Source of the DNA: Bradyrhizobium sp. 138
GTDB lineage: Bacteria; Pseudomonadota; Alphaproteobacteria; Rhizobiales; Xanthobacteraceae
Direction of reading: 5' to 3'
DNA: 41,656 nucleotides
Assembly (NCBI RefSeq): GCF_023074075.1
Contig: NZ_JADPKT010000004.1
Coordinates: forward strand, 1 to 41,656
The notes below the pieces were generated by a model. It searched no databases, was not told where the DNA came from, and saw only the letters and a list, made by a program, of their open reading frames with translations. Shown piece by piece: positions 36,457 through 41,656 of the stretch. Each line of letters opens with the position of its first letter. Positions within the stretch are counted from its first letter, which is position 1. A program made the translations under genes and the position numbers.

Positions 36457-36642
36457 TCAGGTATCCTCTTCTGTTTCAGCTATAGCTTCGCGAAGATTTG
36501 ACATGTTTCGCTCCATCGCTTGCATCGCGACGTTGGCAAGAACCGAACCGAAAGCCGATTCGAACTTCTGACGATCAGTTACCGACTGCGAGCTGCCACT
36601 GTCAGAATTGGTATGGATCACGCCTTCGATTGCCCCGGCCAT
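36457..36642 (-). CDS. nopA: NopA, T3SS pilus/needle subunit
   Basis: A 61-aa protein, first gene after the tts box at 36711-36739, with the small size and helical pattern of T3SS filament subunits: polar start (MAGAIEGVIHTNSDS), then helix-loop-helix (DRQKFESAFGSVLANVAMQAM). NopA is the main component of rhizobial T3SS surface pili. It begins at ATG 36642, with GTGAGAGG upstream. The 69-nt gap from the tts box resembles that at nolB. Confidence 0.85.
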   Translation of the reverse strand: MAGAIEGVIHTNSDSGSSQSVTDRQKFESAFGSVLANVAMQAMERNMSNLREAIAETEEDT

Positions 36643-36710
36643 CTGGTGCCTCTCACTTCAGTTCCGCCAAAACGGTGGTATCACCACCGAGCGATTCACA
36701 TTGCTTACGC

Positions 36711-36739
36711 TACCGGGACTAGCTGTCGAGAAGCTGACG
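36711..36739 (-). promoter_or_regulatory. tts box upstream of nopA operon
   Basis: The minus strand reads CGTCAGCTTCTCGACAGCTA and ends CCCGGTA, 29 nt. It ends 69 nt before nopA and should drive nopA-nopC-rhcD-rhcV. Confidence 0.88.
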
Positions 36740-36744
36740 AGAAT

Positions 36745-37030
36745 GAGAACAACCTCACTATCGTCAACGTCAACCCAGCTGAGAGCGCGGATTCGCAGGT
36801 ACATGCCGCGACTGCCACCGCGCGAATTTCTCGGCCCCACTTTCAATCTCTACATTATGACGACGAGCGCCAGATCGCGGCGCCTGCCCAACGCACCTCA
36901 TCACATTGGTCGATCAGCAATGGTGTGATGGCAAGTCAGAGGCAAAACCGCGCGCAGTTGGAAATGCTGCCGCGGGAATCGGTGGTGATGTTGTTTCGTG
37001 GCTCCACAGCGATCGTCACTCGGGACTGAC
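36745..37030 (+). pseudogene. nolW: Second, decayed copy of nolW (rhcC1)
   Basis: Plus-strand DNA closely follows nolW: ACAACCTCACTATCGTCAAC, GCGGATTCGCAGGTACATGC and CTGCCACCGCGCGAATTTCT match nolW at 24451-24535; the end (MLPRESVVMLFRGSTAIVTRD) matches nolW PSRESVLMLYRGTSATIVRD. About 255 nt of the 5' part and an internal stretch of about 170 nt are deleted, and frames change between blocks. It cannot encode a functional protein. It lies divergent from nopA just beyond the tts box, the same arrangement that intact nolW has with nolB. Confidence 0.8.
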
Positions 37031-37159
37031 GACCGCAGGCACCTGCTTTGCGAAAGCGTCAGAGCAGCTTCGTGCCTGCGCAGAGTTTCACGAGCACGAT
37101 GACGCCTCTCCGGGATGTTAAGACGACCGACTTTGGCCCGTCCTGCTCCGTCTAAAAGT

Positions 37160-37188
37160 CGTCAGCTTCTCGAAAGCTCGCCCCCTTA
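37160..37188 (+). promoter_or_regulatory. tts box upstream of nopX
   Basis: The plus strand reads CGTCAGCTTCTCGAAAGCTC and ends CCCTTA, 29 nt, a near-consensus tts box. It ends 56 nt before the chosen nopX start at 37245. Confidence 0.9.
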
Positions 37189-37244
37189 ACATGAAAGCTC
37201 GATCTTACGACGCCGACGCCAAGTATTTACCGCAATGGAATGGA

Positions 37245-39143
37245 ATGAACCTAATGCAGCTCAACAGCGTTTCGCTGCCCGCCAGTGCAGATCCAGCTCA
37301 GTTCGGGCTTGTTCCGGGGGCTTCGTCGGCCTTGGGATCATCCGCGCAGACCCCCGGCCAGATTCGGCAAGGCGAACCTTCGATGTTCGAGGCAATGGTG
37401 TCCCTCTGCTCGCGGGAAGAGAAATCCGACGTTCCCTCCACGCCGCCGGATCTGCTGCAATCAGAGCTACAGATCCCGCAGGATCCGCTGGACCAGTTGT
37501 CAGCGCACGCGAAGGCGGCGATCGAGGCGGTGATGAAGGATCCGTTTCTTTCTTCCTCGGTCGATTCTTCCCCGGTCGATTCCTCCTCGGTCGATTCCTC
37601 GTCGGTCGACTCCCCTAGTGCAGACGCATCGGCGACAGCTGCTCCATCCCCTGACGTTCCGAGCACTCCGGTGCCAAGCTCTAGGATCACGTGGGACGGC
37701 GGCACGCTGACCAATGCCGAGTTGCAGATCGTGGCAGTGTTGAACCGGCACAAGGACCAATGCCCACTCAGCTGGGACTCGCTGGCAGCCAAGGCCAGCG
37801 ATCCCTCGACGCCCCCGGATCTGAAGGAGGCGATCGACGGACTGCGACGCGATCCAGAGCTCTTCTATGCGATTGGCTCCCAGGGGGACGGCCGCTGCGG
37901 CGGCAAGATCAAGGCCAAGGATCTGTCAGAGTTTTCCGCCAGCCATTCGCAGGTTGCTACATTCCAGGAGCAGCAAGCGCATAGCTACGAGCAGAACTAT
38001 ATTCCATCCGACGGCACCTCGAATGGACAAGCGTCGGTCATGACCTTGAATGATGCATTGCGCGAGTTTTACAAGTATTCTGACTACCTGCCCAAGAGTT
38101 TGAGCCTTGACGATTTCAAGCGGATCGTCGACGGCAACGCCGACATCGGTAAGTGTCCGCCTCAGCTGATCGCGGCGGCTCAACACTTCCTCGATCACCC
38201 GGACGCCTGGAAGCAGTTGTGCGGTGGTGCGACTGATAAAATCCACAAGGAAGACTTCTTGCAAGTCGCCTCGTCGTCGATGAATTCCACGCAAAGCGAG
38301 CTGAACACGCTCGACACGATCAACAAGAATCAGAATGCCTTCTTCGGGGACGGCGACATGACACGACACAAGTTGGCGAGTATGGTGGATGACAAGACTC
38401 TCGACCCGAAGATACGAGAAGCGGCATCGCAACTGCTCTCGGACCCGCTCTTGTTCCGTTTGCTAAACAATTCGATTACGGGCTACAAAACCCATCAGGA
38501 GTTCTTCGACTTAGGCGGCGGGCATACGGTCGACTCTGGTAATATCAGCAAAAACGACTTCAGGCACTTCTATAGCAACATGTCACCTGCGAACCATACC
38601 GTTCAGCAGATCAAGACCCATGTCCCCAAGACCGCCGCTGAACAAAATGCAGTCACAGATATGGTGATGGGGGTATCCGACCAACCCGATGTCGCGTCTC
38701 CGAAGAAGAATGGCGGGGTCCTCATGCATGCGGTCGATGACGTAGCCAAGGTTGGCTCGAAGGTGCTCGACTGGGAGGCCACGGCAGTAGGCCTGCTCGG
38801 CGTCATTCCGGGACTGGGCGAGTTGGCCGATGGCGTATCGATGGTGCTCGAGCTCGAGTCGCAAGCATTGAGCCTTCTGCATACGGGCATTAGCGGGGGT
38901 GATATGAAACAGGCCCTGAAAGAGGCTGGCCTTAATCTTGCGGGGCAGGCCATTAGCTTTGTCGCTGGGCCCGAGGTCAAATTCGCGCTGCGCGAGGGCC
39001 TCGCAAAGGAGATGCTCGAACAGACCGTGCAGTTCGGCCTCGATACGGCGATCTCGAAAGTGCAGTCCTATGCCGAGGACCATTTGGACGACCTGAAGGC
39101 ACGCCTTACCGAGCCCATGCAAGCCGCAGGCGTTCCGAGTTAG
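37245..39143 (+). CDS. nopX: NopX (NolX), T3SS translocon protein
   Basis: A 632-aa HrpF/NolX-type translocator that inserts in the plant membrane. ATG 37245 (MNLMQLNSVSLPASAD) fits known NopX starts; the longer frame to ATG 37191 begins two bases after the tts box, where transcription could hardly have begun. Residues about 104-123 carry an SSVDS tandem repeat. Two related HrpF-like imperfect modules follow (LTNAELQIVAVLNRHKDQCP, and LSLDDFKRIVDGNADIGKCP). The C terminus has hydrophobic segments for membrane insertion (TAVGLLGVIPGLGELADGVS and SLLHTGISGGDM). It is a single gene on the plus strand. Confidence 0.92.
   Translation: MNLMQLNSVSLPASADPAQFGLVPGASSALGSSAQTPGQIRQGEPSMFEAMVSLCSREEKSDVPSTPPDLLQSELQIPQDPLDQLSAHAKAAIEAVMKDPFLSSSVDSSPVDSSSVDSSSVDSPSADASATAAPSPDVPSTPVPSSRITWDGGTLTNAELQIVAVLNRHKDQCPLSWDSLAAKASDPSTPPDLKEAIDGLRRDPELFYAIGSQGDGRCGGKIKAKDLSEFSASHSQVATFQEQQAHSYEQNYIPSDGTSNGQASVMTLNDALREFYKYSDYLPKSLSLDDFKRIVDGNADIGKCPPQLIAAAQHFLDHPDAWKQLCGGATDKIHKEDFLQVASSSMNSTQSELNTLDTINKNQNAFFGDGDMTRHKLASMVDDKTLDPKIREAASQLLSDPLLFRLLNNSITGYKTHQEFFDLGGGHTVDSGNISKNDFRHFYSNMSPANHTVQQIKTHVPKTAAEQNAVTDMVMGVSDQPDVASPKKNGGVLMHAVDDVAKVGSKVLDWEATAVGLLGVIPGLGELADGVSMVLELESQALSLLHTGISGGDMKQALKEAGLNLAGQAISFVAGPEVKFALREGLAKEMLEQTVQFGLDTAISKVQSYAEDHLDDLKARLTEPMQAAGVPS
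37554..37613 (+). repeat. Four 15-bp tandem repeats in nopX
   Basis: Four units of 15 bp close to TCCTCGGTCGATTCC encode SSVDS, SPVDS, SSVDS and SSVDS. The repeat keeps frame, so changes in copy number would lengthen or shorten a flexible region without breaking NopX. Confidence 0.85.
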
Positions 39144-39449
39144 GTCGCAACGCCGGCGTCGTCTCAGAAGGTGGCCTGAAAGGCCAGTTGCGGGTAAGGT
39201 GCGGACTCGTATCTACCTTTTCATTGACGGGTGCAACTTCTGCGCCGCTCGACAGTACGGCCTCGAGAAACTCGGTATGTGCCACGTCATCAGAAAGCCG
39301 CCGCTCGGCAAGCGGCGGCGGAAGAACGCGCGCTGCACTCGAGGCGCACCCCAAGCACCTGGCGCCACTCTTCTGAGAGCCGGCTCCGCAAATTTTGAAC
39401 AGGTCGATAACTGGAGTTTCTGCCTGAAAGCGGCGATGATGGCCGCGAA
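39144..39449. other. Spacer after nopX with no recognisable gene
   Basis: Short open frames only; a GC-rich inverted repeat GCCGCCGCTC/GGCGGCGG near 39297-39330 may form a hairpin, but no T-tract follows. No further feature is visible. Confidence 0.35.
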
Positions 39450-39722
39450 CAGGAGAGACCAAGAACAGACGAACCGCGCAGAACCACAGCCCGGCTTTCA
39501 AGGCGAAGGTGGCGCTTGCCGCCGTCAACCGATCGGACGACAGGCCAATTGGCCGAGCACTTCGACGTCCACCCCATCCGGTGACGGCCTGGAAAGCTCA
39601 GCTTGAGGCCTGGGCTTCTGACGTGTTCGGCGCGGGGAGCTCGGCGACGGTTGCGCCCGCGGTCGATGTGAAGTCACTAAATGCCAAGAGCGGGGAGTTG
39701 ACGCTGGAGAATGATTCCTAAG
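39450..39722 (+). mobile_element. IS3-family orfA fragment
   Basis: One frame gives FKAKVALAAVNRSDD-like residues and another VTAWKAQLEAWASDVFGAGSS and VDVKSLNAKSGELTLENDS, the start and middle of IS3-family orfA transposase helpers (the LHAKIGELTLENDFL motif). An indel separates the two halves, and a stop replaces the end of the motif. The downstream orfB is absent. Confidence 0.7.
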
Positions 39723-39779
39723 AAACGGGAGCACCGACTTGCGGCTCCAAGGGTTGGAGAACAAAGGCCAATGCCTTGG

Positions 39780-40870
39780 CACGCCCATGCGAATTGTTGA
39801 CCACTCGCGTTGGGTAACGCGTCTCGTAGGACGAGGCCCTTGGATCGACATAGTCCGTCCGTATCGCAAAGCGTTGTAGAACAGAACTGCGATCTTGCGG
39901 GCCGTGGCGGTCACTGCCCTGGCCTTGCCGATGCGCGATGAAAGTCGCCTGTAAAAGCTGCCGAGCGCGGTGTCTGTACGGCCCACGGTCACGGCAGCAA
40001 GGCGCAGAAGTGCCGCCGCCCTACCGCCGGATCCGCGGGTTCGGACGAGAGCATTCTGCCGCCGGAGACCTTGTTGTTCGGCGCCAGTCCCAGCCAAGAG
40101 GTACAATGCTTTGCACTTCGCCACGAGGAGAGGTCGTCGCCCCATTCAGCGATCAGCTTCAGCGAGAGGTAAGGACCGAGGCCGTCGAGCGTGGTGATGT
40201 CCTTTCCGACCAACGGAACAGCGCCACGCGGACGTTCGTAAGCTAGAGCGTTCGCCTGATCGGTTCGATTCCGACGCGCCTTCAACACGGCTTCGATCCG
40301 GGGCGTCGCAGACAGATGCTTTCTCGTGGTAGGCGTCCTAAAGCGCAAGTGCCTGCTCGAGCGCAAACAGACGCTCGGCGCGATAGCCTCCGGTGAGCGC
40401 CTTCACGATCGTCTCCGCACTAGCGTGGCAACTGTAATGGCGCAAGCACGCCAGCGCCTCAGGATCGCGCTCGCCGGCAAGGATCGCGCGGATCAGGCGC
40501 AGCCGGTGGCGCCGGTGATGTCGGCGAGACCTGGTGGAGTTGAAGATTTAACTCCGTCAAGGCCTTGTGCATATGCTTGATGTGGGAGGCCGCGTACCCA
40601 ATCAGACGCTCGCGCTGGCGCACGTAGGATCGCAGCTCCGCAATCTGTCCTTTGGGCCGAAAGCTGGCTCGCGACAGCCCAAACGAATGGAGCCGCTGCA
40701 GCCACTGCGCATCGGCGATATCGGGCTGCCTCGAGCATCGGCACCACTTCTGACTCAAAACACATCGGCCAACCGGTCCGGCCGGCGACGGCCGCGCCCA
40801 CCCTTCTTCTGCGATGGTAGGCGGGGTTGTTCTCGGTCCGATATGCGGTTGACGGACTAAACGACGCCTT
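39780..40870 (-). mobile_element. IS110-family transposase remnant, nearly full length but frameshifted
   Basis: Minus-strand fragments in several frames: ADAQWLQRLHSFGLSRASFRP, YAASHIKHMHKALTELNLQL, ITTLDGLGPYLSLKLIAEWG, HCTSWLGLAPNNKVSGGRML and FYRRLSSRIGKARAVTATARKIAVLFYNALRYG. In this order they cover most of an IS110-type DEDD transposase. At least four frame changes leave it inactive. It is distinct from the small IS110 fragment at 41.2 kb. Confidence 0.78.
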
Positions 40871-40879
40871 GGCGGCGGT

Positions 40880-41160
40880 CACTGGCGGGCTGACGGTACT
40901 TCGTGTAGAGCCTTCTGTCGTTGCTGCCCGTGATGCAAGAAGTTTCTGACCCGTTCGGCGTGTGGACGATGCGGTCTTCTGTCAGGCCTTCCTTTACGGC
41001 GTCCTCAGAAGCCGCTGGCCGGTATGGTGATCCGCGGATCAAGTCCAATTCTCATCTCCGAGCACCTCGGCTCTTCGGCTCTAACTGGTTTTCCTGATCC
41101 AGATCGGTTCGATCGTTCCGCCCATTAGGGTCGTCGCCTGCTCGCACCCTTCACCAACAT
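40880..41160. other. Spacer with no recognisable gene
   Basis: A 63-codon minus frame (40857-41048) has no known motif. Nothing else supported is seen between the two IS110 remnants. Confidence 0.35.
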
Positions 41161-41372
41161 CAGGCTCTTTCGTGCCGCATTCGTCATGATGCCGTCACTG
41201 CCTGCGCTGGGTTCCGGATAATCCACCTTCCGATTGGCCATGGCCCAAATCGTCCGAGCCATCTTGGTCGCGAAGGCGATCGCCACGAGCATGCGCGGCT
41301 TCCGCGAGAGTGCTTCGGCGAGCACAAGAGCTGCGTTGTACGCATACGACGAAGACCGCCTGATTGTCGCAT
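41161..41372 (-). mobile_element. IS110-family C-terminal fragment
   Basis: The minus strand encodes LSRKPRMLVAIAFATKMARTIWAMANRKVDY in two pieces, typical of the last 60 residues of IS110 transposases (VALANKMARTIWAM). The rest of the element is missing, and this piece ends where IS66 sequence begins. Confidence 0.65.
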
Positions 41373-41414
41373 GCGCGCGGGCGCGCCGGGCTCTATGATG
41401 GCGTTGCGTGAAGG

Positions 41415-41593
41415 TCAGGCAGCCTGCTGATCGGCGGGCTTGTCGGCTTGGCGCAGGAGCTTCCATTCCCAGGGCAGCAGTTCGTGCAGGCGCGACGCGG
41501 GAAGATTGGCGATACGGGCGAGGACGTCGGCGAGCCAGGCCTTGGGATCGACGTCGTGTAAGCATCCGGTGAGGACCGCGCAGCGGTCACTCA
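41415..41593 (-). mobile_element. Partial second copy of an IS66 tnpC 3' end
   Basis: Minus-strand codons read VLTGCLHDVDPKAWLADVLARI and LHELLPWEWKLLRQADKP, the last 55-60 residues of an IS66-type TnpC transposase, ending in a stop at 41415. It directly follows the stop of another TnpC 3' end, as a tandem partial copy. Confidence 0.7.
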
Positions 41594-41656
41594 GGCAGCC
41601 TGATTGGCTTGCTTGTTCCGGTCGCGCCAATTCCAGGGCAAGAGTTCGTCGAGCCG
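41594..41656 (-). mobile_element. tnpC: IS66 tnpC C-terminal end, continuing beyond the window
   Basis: The last 63 bp encode RLDELLPWNWRDRNKQANQAA and a stop on the minus strand, the standard IS66-family TnpC terminus. The gene enters from outside the right edge of the window, so its integrity cannot be judged. Confidence 0.7.

Overview
This window looks like Bradyrhizobium (soybean or other legume symbiont type). The evidence is the GC-rich alphaproteobacterial core genes at the left edge, a tRNA-Val(CAC) gene, and to its right a rhizobial (Rhc-I) type III secretion locus with nod-box and tts-box regulatory sites embedded in IS debris. I read it as one edge of a symbiosis island inserted next to tRNA-Val; such an insertion site is known in Bradyrhizobium. 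No integrase and no second att copy is visible here.

Layout. (1) 1-4860, core chromosome: start of cheA, chpT histidine phosphotransferase, a CysQ/inositol-monophosphatase-family enzyme, an exported YHS-domain protein, an EipA (DUF1134) envelope protein, a membrane-anchored coiled-coil protein and tRNA-Val. (2) 4860-12790, island edge: truncated outer-membrane protein, IS21 and IS6-type remnants, an 801-aa tts-box-driven candidate effector I cannot assign, a group II intron 3' remnant, an acidic unknown ORF, and two degenerate nodD 5' ends, each with its own nod-box-like sequence. (3) 12792-15649: ttsI, rhcC2 secretin and a CpaD-like lipoprotein. (4) 15693-24094, minus strand: the coupled operon nolB-rhcJ-nolU-rhcL-rhcN-rhcZ-rhcQ-rhcR-rhcS-rhcT-rhcU behind a tts box, with nolW (rhcC1) divergent at 24280. 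(5) 25.3-28.1 kb: layered IS256, IS110, IS21 and IS3 remnants. (6) 28245-30641: nopM, an LRR/NEL E3 ubiquitin ligase effector with its own tts box. (7) 31709-36642, minus strand: operon nopA-nopC-rhcD(sctD)-unknown-TPR protein-rhcV-small lipoprotein, behind a tts box and flanked by a decayed second nolW. (8) 37245-39143: nopX translocon gene with a tts box. (9) 39.4-41.66 kb: IS3, IS110 and IS66 remnants.

How it works together. Flavonoid-activated NodD would act at the nod box upstream of ttsI; TtsI would activate the five 29-bp tts boxes seen here. These drive the export apparatus (RhcR/S/T/U/V), ATPase complex (RhcN/L, NolU, RhcQ, RhcZ), inner rings (RhcJ, SctD), split secretin (NolW plus RhcC2), extracellular pilus (NopA, NolB), translocon (NopX) and at least two cargo candidates (NopM and the 801-aa protein).

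Most notable observations: RhcU lacks the NPTH autocleavage motif; an unassigned large candidate effector; a mirrored duplication of the tts box/nolW promoter module; and a tandem nodD-nod box duplication upstream of ttsI.
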